Shown here one piece after another: positions 27,002-36,215 of a stretch of 64,000 bases of DNA. The first letter of the stretch is position 1. Every line of letters begins with the position of its first letter. The stretch comes from Gemmatimonadaceae bacterium (lineage in GTDB: Bacteria; Gemmatimonadota; Gemmatimonadetes; Gemmatimonadales; Gemmatimonadaceae): assembly GCA_025929535.1 (NCBI GenBank), contig JAICLZ010000005.1, positions 1 to 64,000 of the forward strand, written 5' to 3'. The notes beneath the pieces are model-generated. The model worked only from the letters and a program-made list of their open reading frames with translations, ran no database searches and was not told the DNA's origin. The position numbers were made by a program, and so were the translations under genes.

Positions 27002-28944
27002 GGCGAGTCTGCACGCTGGTAGGGATGACGGTGTTCGCGCTGGCTGCACGCGCGTCCGTTGCCCATGCCACAACGACTGGCGAGACGAAGAGCGGTGAGG
27101 TCAAGTCGCTCGCCGTCGTCTCGGCTTCGGGACGCGCCGAGGTCGTGATCGCGGTCGACAATTCGGTGAGCATCCAGGACTTCTCCCTGGCCGATCCTTC
27201 ACGCGTCATTCTCGATCTGAAAGGCGCGAGGCTGAACGCCCCCACGCGACTCTATGATCACGTGCCTCGCGGCGGCGTGACCAACGTGCGTGTCGCGCAG
27301 TACCGCGCGAACACGGTACGCGTGGTGATCGACCTCGATGCCGAGCACAAGTACGCAGTCACGCGCGATGCCAACGAAGTCCACGTCTCGATCGACGCAC
27401 CCGCGGGCCAGGCATTCACCGCATGGCGCGCGGCACCGCAGATCACGAGCGCCGTTGCCACGGTCGATGCACCAGCCGATGTGGCGCCCGACATGGCGAT
27501 CGTGCACCCGACCTTCCGCAAGGCCAGCGTCGCTCCGGTAACGCAGAACAAGTTCGCGGCCTCGGCCGCGCAGCCACGCATCACCGTCACCTATCAGGAC
27601 GCGGACATTCGCGACGTCATCGCGGCCTTCGCCGTCTTCTCCGGCCGCACGATCGTCGTCGGCAAGGGCGTGGCGGGCAATGTCTCCGCCGAAGTTCGCG
27701 ATCAGCCATGGGATGTCGCGCTCCGCGCCATTCTGCAGACACAGGGGCTCGCGGCCAAGGAGGATCAGGACGGCATCATCGCGGTCGACAGCTACGAGAA
27801 CATCGCGAAGCAGCAGGCGTCCGAGCCGCTCACCACGCAGATCATCTCGGTGAACTACGCTCGTGCCTCGACGCTCGTGGCCACCGTCAAGAGTCTCCTC
27901 TCGAAGGAGTGCGCGCCGGGAACCGCGGCCGCTCCGGCGAGCAACGCGAACTGCCAGATTCGCGGCGATGTCTCCGCGGATTCGGCAACGAACCGCCTGC
28001 TCGTCACCGACGTCGCGTCGCGCCTGCAGGAAATCTCGAACTACGTGAAGGACCTCGACGTCCGCACGCCGCAGGTCTCGATCAAGGCGAAGATCATTCT
28101 CGTCAACCGCACGAACATCGAGGACATTGGCGTCAGCTACGATTTCGGCTCGCAGGGAACGTTCTTCAACTCGCTCATGCAGCGCACCGATCCGTCCACC
28201 TTCAAGCCGGTCGATTCGAACGGCGACGGTGTGCCGGATGCAGTCACGGGAACGCCGTTCTCGAAGGCGCAGAACGTGATCGAGATCGGCGGCAACTCGC
28301 TGGCCGCGGTGTCCAACGCCAACGCCCGCGTCGTCAACCCCGCGCTCTCGCTGATCTTCTCGACCGCGCTCGGCAAGTTCAATCTGACGTCCTTTCTCGA
28401 CGCCTTGCAGGAAGTCCGGCTCGCCGACGTTCAGGCGGAGCCGAGCATCGTGACGCTCGACAATCGCAAGGCCGAGATCCTCTCCGGTGAAGAGACGCCG
28501 ATTCGAATCATCGATATCGGATCGCTCAGCCAGGGCGGAACCACGGCGCAGGCGCCACGCGCGACGGTGTCGTTCAAGGAGACCGGTATCATCCTCACGG
28601 TCACGCCGCACATCACGAACAACCGCAAGATTCTCATGACGCTGCACGCCGAGCGCTCGCAGCTCCAGCCCGCAGCGTCCGATCTCGGCTACACCTTCCT
28701 CAAGCAGCGCGCCGACAACGAGCTCCTCGTCGGCGACGGTGAAACGGCCGTCATCGGCGGCCTCACCGTCACCTCGGTGACGCAGTCGAAGGTCGGCATC
28801 CCGCTCCTCGTCGACCTGCCGTTCATCGGCAAGCTGTTCGGCGAGACGCGCACCGAAGAGGACAAGAACGACCTCCTGATTCTGGTTACGCCGCACATCG
28901 TCGATGAAGGCGAGAAGCTCGGCGCTCCCGGTAGCGACCGTTAA
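26998..28944 (+). CDS. pilQ: Type IV pilus secretin PilQ
   Basis: PilQ is the outer-membrane channel for the pilus. The 648-residue protein has a signal peptide (to about residue 24), one AMIN domain (about 36-135) that would bind peptidoglycan, an N0/STN-like domain (about 194-275), a secretin N1 domain (about 277-370) and the secretin barrel (about 430-640) with the canonical VPLLVDLPFIGKLF and LLILVTPHIV. One AMIN domain instead of two or three makes it somewhat short for PilQ. It is the last pil gene; the lipoprotein gene starts 20 bases on. Confidence 0.95.
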   Translation: MRRVCTLVGMTVFALAARASVAHATTTGETKSGEVKSLAVVSASGRAEVVIAVDNSVSIQDFSLADPSRVILDLKGARLNAPTRLYDHVPRGGVTNVRVAQYRANTVRVVIDLDAEHKYAVTRDANEVHVSIDAPAGQAFTAWRAAPQITSAVATVDAPADVAPDMAIVHPTFRKASVAPVTQNKFAASAAQPRITVTYQDADIRDVIAAFAVFSGRTIVVGKGVAGNVSAEVRDQPWDVALRAILQTQGLAAKEDQDGIIAVDSYENIAKQQASEPLTTQIISVNYARASTLVATVKSLLSKECAPGTAAAPASNANCQIRGDVSADSATNRLLVTDVASRLQEISNYVKDLDVRTPQVSIKAKIILVNRTNIEDIGVSYDFGSQGTFFNSLMQRTDPSTFKPVDSNGDGVPDAVTGTPFSKAQNVIEIGGNSLAAVSNANARVVNPALSLIFSTALGKFNLTSFLDALQEVRLADVQAEPSIVTLDNRKAEILSGEETPIRIIDIGSLSQGGTTAQAPRATVSFKETGIILTVTPHITNNRKILMTLHAERSQLQPAASDLGYTFLKQRADNELLVGDGETAVIGGLTVTSVTQSKVGIPLLVDLPFIGKLFGETRTEEDKNDLLILVTPHIVDEGEKLGAPGSDR

Positions 28945-28963
28945 TCCGCTGAGACCCGATCAT

Positions 28964-31429
28964 ATGAATCCCATCTTCGCACGATCCGCGCTCCCCCCGG
29001 CGCGCCGCCTCGCGGCGGCTGCCTTCGGTCTGGCCGTCGTCGCCATTGTCGGCGCGTGCGGCGAGGGAAGCGGATCCACCTGCGCCACCTGCGACAATGG
29101 GCGGCCGGTAGTCACGGTGTCAGAGACCTCCACCACCGATTCGTCCATCGCGATCACCACGCACGCGTCGGACAATCTCGGGCTGCTCACGGTTCACACG
29201 CGCGTCAGTGCCGCGGGCATCGCCGGCGGCTTCGACACGACCTTCACGAGCGCCGTGACCTCGGTCGACATCCCCTCCACGATCCAGGTTCCGGCGAGCG
29301 TTCCCACCGGAACGATCATCACCATAGTAGCAACGGCCATGGACGGCGCGCACAACGTCGCCCACCCGGACACGCTCGTGCTCCACACGGGTGGGGGCGG
29401 CGCCGCTGCGGTCGTCGTCACGAATCCGCATTCCACCGACACCGCAGTCGTCGGCTTCTCGCTCGCCATCGCCGTGAGCGGCAAGGCGCCCGCGAAGGTG
29501 AAGTCGCTCGGCTACATCGCGTCGGGAGTCTTCGCGACTCCGGTGCGCGATTCCGTGGTCTACTCGAGCCCGCTGCTCGACTCGCTCGCGCTCGACACGG
29601 CGCTCAGCCTCGTAGGTGCGAGCACGGGAACGCTCACGATCACGCCGTTCATGATCGACTCGCTCGGCCGTCAGACGCTCGGCGCACCGGTGTCGCTGTT
29701 CGTCACGAACGTCGTGCCGACCAATACGGTTCCGATCGTCGACTTCCAGATCGCCTCGCGCGTCGAAGCACGCGACACGATCCACGTCGAGGCACGCGAT
29801 CGCTCGGGTGTCACCTGGGTTGGTTACGAGGTGCGCAATCTGCCCAGCGGCGCGCCGTTCTCCTCCGCGGACTCGGTGGCGGTGCCGGCGAACACCAGCT
29901 CGGTCACGCACACCTTCAGGATGAATCTTCCGGTCACCACCTTCCCGACCTCGCTGCAGGTGCAGGCGTTCGCGCGCAACGCGAACACCCGCGACTACGC
30001 CCGCACGCCGGTCGGCAATACCGGAGTGATTCGCACGGACACGATCGTCGTCGTCGCCGGGCTCACCACGCCGCTCGCGGCTGGCGGACTCGTTGCCGAT
30101 GCGATCTATCACCCGCCAACCAACAGCATCTATCTCAGCAACATCGAGCGGAACGAGCTCGATGTCTTCAATCTCGGCGACTCGACGTTCCACACGCCGA
30201 TCCAGGTTGGCTCGCGTCCGTGGGGTCTCGCGGCCTGGCCGCGTGATCGCGACGGAACCATGGGCGACACGCTGCTCGTCGCGAACTCCGGCGGTACGCT
30301 GATCAGCTACGTCAACACGAACACGCAGCAGGAAGTCTATCGCTATCCGCTGCCGGTGTTGCTCGCGCAGTCGGTGACGTCCACCACGGGCTCGAACGGC
30401 GTGCTCACCGAGACCATCACGGACTACGTGTTCTCCGATCGTCCGCAATACCTGGCTGCCACCTGTCAGGGGTCGCTCGCTCCCGGAAGCCCGTGTGGTA
30501 ACGTCGTGCTCGTGTACTCGACCACGCCAACCGCGGGCCAGTCCGTTCCCTTCACGAACCAGGGTACGGTTCGCTGGGAGAATCTGCAGACGCACCAGTC
30601 GCACTTCTTCTTCGAGCAGGCGATGGGGCAGTCCGCCGACACGAAGGACACGCTTCAGGTGCAGCGCTTCGCGGCGCAGGGCATCGGCTCGAGCGGCGCG
30701 ATCGTTCCCTTCCGCCAGGGTCCGTTCCTGGATGCCGATACCGTCAAGCACTTCTACTCGATCGTGATCAAGGTGCCCGCGCTCGGATTCCGGGACACCA
30801 CGTACGCTCGCAACTCGGGCAACTTCCGTCGCGCCGTGCTGGGCGAGGGCGGTGCGGCCGGGGGTACGGGATCGCAGCCGAACAGCCGATCCATTCTCTA
30901 CGATGCCACTGCGGGCTTCACGACCACGTTCGTGGACGAAGCGGGCTTCACGCATGCGCTACCGACTCCGGCTATCGACAATGGTGTGTCCGGCTCGTTC
31001 CTCGTCACCGACTTCATCGCGAATACCTCGACTCCGGTCTCCGGTGTGGCGATCAACTTCGACGGCGAGCTCGCCGGTGTGCGCGCCGACTCCACCTATC
31101 TCTTCGACAGCTCGCTCCGTCTGCAGGGCATGCTGCAGACATCGGCGGGTAACTCGGGAATCGACTTCCACCCGCAGAACGCAGGCATCCCCGCCCCTGG
31201 TCCGTCCGGCGGCACGCACCTCTTCTTCGCGGCGTCGAGCCAGCCGCAGGTCGAGGTCTACAACACGAACTTCTACGCGCGCTGTCTCGTGGTTCCGACT
31301 CGCGATCCCGTGATCGGTCCGATCAAGTCTGCACCCACGGGCGGCGGCAACGTCGTGATCGTCGGTGCGACGGCGCATGGCGTCGTGATTCTCAGGGTAA
31401 CGGCCACGCAGCTGGCAGCCTGCTCGTGA
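28964..31429 (+). CDS. Large lipoprotein with Ig-like and beta-propeller-like regions, linked to pilQ
   Basis: The 821-residue protein has a lipoprotein signal with lipobox VGAC (Cys at about residue 30). Residues about 45-360 are Thr/Ser/Val-rich strands resembling repeated Ig-like domains. From about residue 375, segments such as AIYHPPTNSIYLSNIERNEL and GDTLLVANSGGTLISYV look like propeller blades of the NHL/YVTN kind, and propeller-like segments recur to the C-terminus. I do not recognise a named family. Being 20 bp after pilQ and before the terminator, it is probably in the pil operon and may be a surface or pilus accessory protein. Confidence 0.8.
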   Translation: MNPIFARSALPPARRLAAAAFGLAVVAIVGACGEGSGSTCATCDNGRPVVTVSETSTTDSSIAITTHASDNLGLLTVHTRVSAAGIAGGFDTTFTSAVTSVDIPSTIQVPASVPTGTIITIVATAMDGAHNVAHPDTLVLHTGGGGAAAVVVTNPHSTDTAVVGFSLAIAVSGKAPAKVKSLGYIASGVFATPVRDSVVYSSPLLDSLALDTALSLVGASTGTLTITPFMIDSLGRQTLGAPVSLFVTNVVPTNTVPIVDFQIASRVEARDTIHVEARDRSGVTWVGYEVRNLPSGAPFSSADSVAVPANTSSVTHTFRMNLPVTTFPTSLQVQAFARNANTRDYARTPVGNTGVIRTDTIVVVAGLTTPLAAGGLVADAIYHPPTNSIYLSNIERNELDVFNLGDSTFHTPIQVGSRPWGLAAWPRDRDGTMGDTLLVANSGGTLISYVNTNTQQEVYRYPLPVLLAQSVTSTTGSNGVLTETITDYVFSDRPQYLAATCQGSLAPGSPCGNVVLVYSTTPTAGQSVPFTNQGTVRWENLQTHQSHFFFEQAMGQSADTKDTLQVQRFAAQGIGSSGAIVPFRQGPFLDADTVKHFYSIVIKVPALGFRDTTYARNSGNFRRAVLGEGGAAGGTGSQPNSRSILYDATAGFTTTFVDEAGFTHALPTPAIDNGVSGSFLVTDFIANTSTPVSGVAINFDGELAGVRADSTYLFDSSLRLQGMLQTSAGNSGIDFHPQNAGIPAPGPSGGTHLFFAASSQPQVEVYNTNFYARCLVVPTRDPVIGPIKSAPTGGGNVVIVGATAHGVVILRVTATQLAACS

Positions 31430-31464
31430 CCTCGCACGCCTAGCTGGCTCCTTCGTTAGCTTTT

Positions 31465-31499
31465 CCGGCCGCCCGTCGCGATCTGCGACGGGCGGCCGG
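31465..31499 (+). terminator. Strong stem-loop terminator after the pilus operon
   Basis: A perfect 15-bp GC-rich stem (31465-31479 with 31485-31499) encloses a GATCT loop. It is preceded by TTTT and followed by ACTTTAT, so it may work for both strands. It sits between the pilus-linked lipoprotein gene and aroC, separating the pilus transcription unit from housekeeping genes. Confidence 0.85.
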
Positions 31500-31548
31500 A
31501 CTTTATCCATCACCATCGTCGCCGTCGTCGTTTCCCCGAGCTTCCAAG

Positions 31549-32748
31549 ATGCTTCGCTTCACCACCGCCGGTGAATCCCACGGGCCTGCACTCATCTCGA
31601 TTCTCGAGGGAATGCCGGCCGGTCTCGCCCTTCTCGCCGCCGACGTCGACGTCGACCTCGTGCGCCGGCAGCAGGGCTACGGCCGCGGCCGGCGCATGCA
31701 GATCGAGCAGGACGCCGTGCAGTTCCTCTCCGGCGTCCGCGCCGGCGAGACGCTCGGCTCACCGATTGCGATGCTCATCCCCAATCGCGACTGGAAGAGC
31801 TGGACGGAGATCATGGACTCCGCACCGCGCGAAGGAGATCCCGCGCCACGCAAGCGTAGCGTCACGCGTCCGCGTCCAGGGCACGCCGATCTCTCCGGCA
31901 TCTTCAAGTACGATCGCGAGGACGCGCGCGACATCCTCGAGCGCGCGTCCGCGCGCGAGACCACCGCGCGCGTCGCGGCCGGTGCGATCTGCAGAAAGTT
32001 TCTGCGCGGCTTCGGCATCACGGCCGGCAGTCACGTGATTCACCTGGGCGGCATCGATGCCGCGCGCCCGGATGTGCTTCCCCCCGATCTCAACGCGGCT
32101 GTCGATGCATCTCCGCTGCGCACCCTCGACGCGAGCGCGGAGCGGCGCATGATCGAGCGCATCGATGCGGCGAAGAAGGAAGGGAATACGCTCGGAGGAA
32201 TCGTCGAGGTGATCTGCAGCGGCGTGCCCGTGGGACTCGGCTCGCACGTGTCGTGGGATCGCAAGCTCGACGGCCGGCTCGGCGCCGCGCTCATGTCCAT
32301 CCCCGCGGTGAAGGGCGTCGAGATCGGGATCGGCTTCGATTCATCGAGGCGGCCCGGCTCCGAGGTGCACGACGAGATCGAGCTGCACGCCAACAGCGCG
32401 CGCACGGGCAACGTGAAGCGGCGCACCAATCGCGCGGGCGGCCTCGAGGGCGGGATCACCACCGGCGAGCAGCTCGTCGTTCGCGTCGGCATGAAGCCCA
32501 TCTCGACTCTCATGCGCCCGCTCGGCACCGTGGACTTCGCGACCTCCGCGCCCGCGGCAGCAACGGCCGAGCGCAGCGATGTCACCGCCGTGCCCGCGCT
32601 CGGCGTGATCGCGGAGGCGATGGTGTGCTTCGTCGTCGCTCAGGCGATGCTCGAGAAATTCGGCGGGGATTCGCTGGCCGAGTCGAAGAGGAATCACGAC
32701 GCCTACATCGCGCACATTGCCAAACGGATCCACGAACGAGTCGAATAG
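31549..32748 (+). CDS. aroC: Chorismate synthase
   Basis: AroC makes chorismate from 5-enolpyruvylshikimate 3-phosphate with reduced FMN, the last step of the shikimate pathway. The 399-residue protein has the N-terminal signature RFTTAGESHGPAL, the central RPRPGHADLSGIFKY and ERASARETTARVAAGA, and the late RTNRAGGLEGGITTGE. The length fits the Bacillus/Actinobacteria type. The aroK frame overlaps its last 32 bases. Confidence 0.97.
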   Translation: MLRFTTAGESHGPALISILEGMPAGLALLAADVDVDLVRRQQGYGRGRRMQIEQDAVQFLSGVRAGETLGSPIAMLIPNRDWKSWTEIMDSAPREGDPAPRKRSVTRPRPGHADLSGIFKYDREDARDILERASARETTARVAAGAICRKFLRGFGITAGSHVIHLGGIDAARPDVLPPDLNAAVDASPLRTLDASAERRMIERIDAAKKEGNTLGGIVEVICSGVPVGLGSHVSWDRKLDGRLGAALMSIPAVKGVEIGIGFDSSRRPGSEVHDEIELHANSARTGNVKRRTNRAGGLEGGITTGEQLVVRVGMKPISTLMRPLGTVDFATSAPAAATAERSDVTAVPALGVIAEAMVCFVVAQAMLEKFGGDSLAESKRNHDAYIAHIAKRIHERVE

Positions 32749-33253
32749 TCCCCACCTCATTCTCGTGGGACTGCCCGGATCGGGGAAGTCGACGATCGGG
32801 CGGCGAGTGGCGCGCAGGCTGGCGCGTCCATTCATCGACTTCGATTCCGAGATCGAGCGTCGCGAGGGAAAATCCATCGCGCAGATCTTCTCGGAGGTGG
32901 GCGAGCCTGGTTTCCGGGAGCTCGAGCTCGCGCTCACGCGAGAGCTCGCCAAAACAGGCGGAATGGTCCTCGCGCCCGGCGGGGGCTGGACTACTATCCC
33001 CGGTGCAGCGGCACTTTTGCACCCGCCCGCGCGTATGATCTACCTTCGGGTGAAGGCGGAAGTGGCGATCGGCAGGATCTTGCGAGGGCGCCGGATTCGA
33101 CCGTTGTTGCAGACTGCCAACCCGCTGGATACGCTCAAGACGCTGCTGGCGGAGCGCGAGGCGGGTTATCTCGAGGCGGACCATGTAATCGATGTAGAAG
33201 TCGTTAAGTCGCAACAACTTATCGCCACAATAGCCCGTCTTGCCCTGCCTTGA
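32717..33253 (+). CDS. aroK: Shikimate kinase
   Basis: AroK phosphorylates shikimate with ATP. The 178-residue protein has the P-loop GLPGSGKSTIG, the shikimate-binding DFDSEIERREGKSI and GFRELE, the Walker B-like APGGGW and the lid Arg region RGRRIRPLL. The probable start is TTG 32717, overlapping aroC by 32 bases; no ATG is available before the P-loop. Adjacency to aroC shows a two-gene shikimate unit. Confidence 0.93.
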   Translation: MPNGSTNESNSPHLILVGLPGSGKSTIGRRVARRLARPFIDFDSEIERREGKSIAQIFSEVGEPGFRELELALTRELAKTGGMVLAPGGGWTTIPGAAALLHPPARMIYLRVKAEVAIGRILRGRRIRPLLQTANPLDTLKTLLAEREAGYLEADHVIDVEVVKSQQLIATIARLALP

Positions 33254-33406
33254 CAGCCACGCTAGCTTGCCAAATTGGCGCTGGAACGAACGCGGTAAGT
33301 CCTTTGTTTTTAATATATTCCGCGATTGGATACGATTCGCGGTGATTTTGTGGCGATGGCGCGCGGCAATCGTGGATAGTGCACAGACGCGCCTCGGGAG
33401 ACCTGA

Positions 33407-33643
33407 ATGACATTCAGAGTGCTTGGACCGCACGAGCGGGGACGGTTCGCACCGGACGCCTGGGGGCACCTCATTGCCCTGAGCGGTTCCGGCCTGCTGT
33501 CATCGGCGGAGCTGGAGCAGCTGATCGAGCGAGCGCTTCAGCAGATCGATGGCCGCATCGCGATCGACGACATACGGGCACTCATGGAAGGCGTTGGCTA
33601 TCTCGATGATGGCCTCAACGGCGACAATGTGACGGTGCACTGA
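33407..33643 (+). CDS. DUF494 (Smg-like) small protein
   Basis: The 78-residue acidic protein carries the C-terminal part typical of the DUF494/Smg family (LIALSGSGLLSSAELEQLIERALQ). In many bacteria smg or DUF494 genes lie beside topA or dprA, and here topA starts 4 bases downstream. Its function is unknown. The upstream 150-bp gap is AT-rich (33300-33360) and probably carries the promoter for this gene and topA, but no clear boxes could be fixed. Confidence 0.75.
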   Translation: MTFRVLGPHERGRFAPDAWGHLIALSGSGLLSSAELEQLIERALQQIDGRIAIDDIRALMEGVGYLDDGLNGDNVTVH

Positions 33644-33646
33644 TAA

Positions 33647-36202
33647 ATGGCTACACGCAAGAAAGGAAAGACGAAATCCGCGGCCAAGCGCGCGAAGCCT
33701 GCGAGGACGGCGAGGACGGCGAGGACGGCGAGGACGGCGACGGACACGCCGGTGGCGCTCGTGGCCAAGCGCCCGCGCGCGAAGAAGGCGATCAGCGCGC
33801 CGAGCGCTGCTGCGCCCGCTGTCGCACGCAATCGCGCGCCTGCGAAGAAGCGGACGTCGCGCGATGACATTCCGGAGCTCGACGTTCCTGGAATGGCCGG
33901 CAAGTCCCTGGTGATCGTCGAGTCGCCCGCCAAGGCGAAGACCATCGGCAAATACCTCGGCAACGACTATCGCGTTCGCGCGACCGTCGGCCACGTGCGC
34001 GACCTCCCCGAGAAGGGACTCGGCATCGACATCGAGCACGGCTTCGCGCCGAAATACGTGCCCGTCCCCGGCAAGGAGAAGACGCTTGCCGAGCTGCGCG
34101 GCGCGGCGAAAGTCGCGTCGCACGTCTATATCGCGACCGATCCCGATCGCGAGGGTGAGGCGATCGCGTGGCACGTGGCGGAAACGATCAAGCAGAAGGG
34201 AACGCCGGCGCCGGAGCGCGTCCTCTTTCACGAGATCACGAGCGACGCGGTGCACCAGGCGATCGCAAACGCGGGCGTGATCGACGAGAAGAAGGTGCAC
34301 GCGCAGCAGGCGCGCCGCGTGCTCGATCGTCTGGTGGGCTACAAGGCGAGCCCGCTTCTCTGGAAAACAGTGCGCAAGGGACTCTCAGCCGGCCGGGTGC
34401 AAACGGTCGCGCTGCGGCTGATCGTCGAGCGCGAGCGCGAGATTCGCGCGTTCAAGCCCGTGGAGTACTGGTCCATCGAAGCGCTGCTCGAGAAGGAGGG
34501 GCAGCGGTTCACCGCGCGCCTGCACCAGGTGAACGGGAAGAAGACGGAGCTCTCGAACGAGCGCGAGACGATGGACATCGTCAACGCGGTGAAGTCGCGC
34601 AAGACGTTCCAGGTGACGGATCTGCGCCGCCGCGAGCGCCGCAAGAATCCGCAGGCGCCATTCACCACGAGCACGCTGCAACAGGAAGGCGCGAAGAAGC
34701 TCAGCTTCGGCAGCAAGAAAACGATGCGCGTAGCGCAGGGACTATACGAGGGCGTCGAGCTCGGCCCCGAGGGCGCGGTGGGGCTCATCACGTACATGCG
34801 CACGGATTCCACGCGCATCTCCGAGGTCGCCGCGCAGCAGGCGCGCGACTATCTCACGGCACTTTTCGGCGCGCAATTTCTCGCGAAGGGCCCGCAGCTC
34901 TACGGCAAGGCGGGACAGGCGAACACGCAGGACGCGCACGAAGCCGTGCGTCCCACCGATCCCACGCGCCGCCCGGAGCACGTCAAGAAGTACCTGACGC
35001 CCGAGCAGTTCAAGCTCTACGAGCTGATCTGGAAGCGCTTCATGGCCTCGCAGATGGCGCCGGCGGTATTCGACACGACCACCGCCGATTTCCTCATCGA
35101 TGGCAACGAGGGCCGCAAGCCGGACGGGCAGCAGCGCGCGTATCTCTTCCGCTCCACGGGCAGCATCGTGAAGTTCGAGGGATTCCTCACGTTGTATCGC
35201 GAGGCGCACGAAGAGGGCGAGGGACGCGCGCTCGAGGACGAGCAGGCGCTCCCCGAGGTCGCGCTCAACGAGCACATCCCGGTGAAGGAGATCGTGCCCA
35301 GGCAGCACTTCACGGAGCCGCCCGCGCGATTCAGCGAGGCGAGCCTCGTGAAGGAGCTGGAGCGGCTCGGCATAGGTAGACCATCTACATATGCATCGAT
35401 CATCTCGGTGCTCGCAGACCGGCACTACGTGCTCCTCGAGCAGCGTCGCTTCACGCCCACGCCACTCGGCGAGACCGTCGCCAAGATCATGGTCATGCAA
35501 TTCCCCGACATCTTCAACGTGGAGTTCACGTCGGGAATGGAGGGAGAGCTCGACAAGGTCGAGGCGGGAAGCCTCGGCTGGCAGCGCGTGCTCGAGGAGT
35601 TCTGGGATCCGTTCCTGGTCTCGCTCAACGCGGCGAACGTCGAGGACCTGATAGCGCAAGCGCACGATCTTTCCGTGCTCGAGACGGAGCGCTGTCCGAA
35701 GGACGGCGGGAAGCTCGTGGCCAAGGGCGGCATCTTCGGGCCGTATCTCGCGTGCGAGAATCGTCCCGAGTGCACCTTCACGCGCCCGCTCGGCCGCGAT
35801 CGCAAGCCGGCCGTGATGACCACCGAGATCTGTCACGAGTGCGGCAAGTTCATGGTGATCCGTCAGGGCCGCTCGGGCGAATTTCTCGGGTGCAGCGGAT
35901 TCCCGAAGTGCCGCGGCACGCGCGCGCTGCCCACGGGCATCAAGTGTCCGAAGGACGGCGGCGACATCATCCAGCTTCGCTCGAAGCGCGGCGGCCGCGC
36001 GTTCTACGGCTGCGCCAATCATCCGAACTGCGACTTCATCGCGTGGAACAAGCCGATTCTCGAGGAGTGCCCGGACTGCCACTACATGGGCGCCGAGATG
36101 AAGTCCACGAAGGCGCGCGGCGACTACCGCAAGTGCATGAAGTGCGGCAACGAGTGGGAGGTCGTGGCTCCGGAGCTCGAGCCCGCGGTCGCTGCGGGCT
36201 GA
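33647..36202 (+). CDS. topA: DNA topoisomerase I
   Basis: TopA relaxes negative supercoils. The 851-residue protein has a Lys/Arg/Ala-rich N-terminal extension of about 85 residues absent from most TopA proteins. Next come the TOPRIM domain (SLVIVESPAKAKTIGKYLG from about residue 86, DPDREGEAIAWH), the catalytic Tyr383 in LITYMRTDST, and a C-terminal tail with four zinc-ribbon-like units. Some of these ribbons lack one Cys (CPKDGG instead of CxxC). It follows the DUF494 gene and precedes trmFO. Confidence 0.97.
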   Translation: MATRKKGKTKSAAKRAKPARTARTARTARTATDTPVALVAKRPRAKKAISAPSAAAPAVARNRAPAKKRTSRDDIPELDVPGMAGKSLVIVESPAKAKTIGKYLGNDYRVRATVGHVRDLPEKGLGIDIEHGFAPKYVPVPGKEKTLAELRGAAKVASHVYIATDPDREGEAIAWHVAETIKQKGTPAPERVLFHEITSDAVHQAIANAGVIDEKKVHAQQARRVLDRLVGYKASPLLWKTVRKGLSAGRVQTVALRLIVEREREIRAFKPVEYWSIEALLEKEGQRFTARLHQVNGKKTELSNERETMDIVNAVKSRKTFQVTDLRRRERRKNPQAPFTTSTLQQEGAKKLSFGSKKTMRVAQGLYEGVELGPEGAVGLITYMRTDSTRISEVAAQQARDYLTALFGAQFLAKGPQLYGKAGQANTQDAHEAVRPTDPTRRPEHVKKYLTPEQFKLYELIWKRFMASQMAPAVFDTTTADFLIDGNEGRKPDGQQRAYLFRSTGSIVKFEGFLTLYREAHEEGEGRALEDEQALPEVALNEHIPVKEIVPRQHFTEPPARFSEASLVKELERLGIGRPSTYASIISVLADRHYVLLEQRRFTPTPLGETVAKIMVMQFPDIFNVEFTSGMEGELDKVEAGSLGWQRVLEEFWDPFLVSLNAANVEDLIAQAHDLSVLETERCPKDGGKLVAKGGIFGPYLACENRPECTFTRPLGRDRKPAVMTTEICHECGKFMVIRQGRSGEFLGCSGFPKCRGTRALPTGIKCPKDGGDIIQLRSKRGGRAFYGCANHPNCDFIAWNKPILEECPDCHYMGAEMKSTKARGDYRKCMKCGNEWEVVAPELEPAVAAG
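33701..33736 (+). repeat. Four tandem copies of a 9-bp unit inside topA
   Basis: GCGAGGACG is repeated four times exactly and in frame, encoding Ala-Arg-Thr four times in the basic N-terminal extension of TopA. Perfect copies suggest recent slippage, so copy number may vary between strains. Confidence 0.9.
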
Positions 36203-36215
36203 TCGGGGGCGCGCG

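Noticed and set aside
27199-28896. Long open frame antisense to pilQ, and similar long antisense frames over the M2 peptidase and the large lipoprotein gene
   Set aside because: These are side effects of high GC content; the translations are Arg/Asp-rich with no motifs, while the sense frames are clear proteins.
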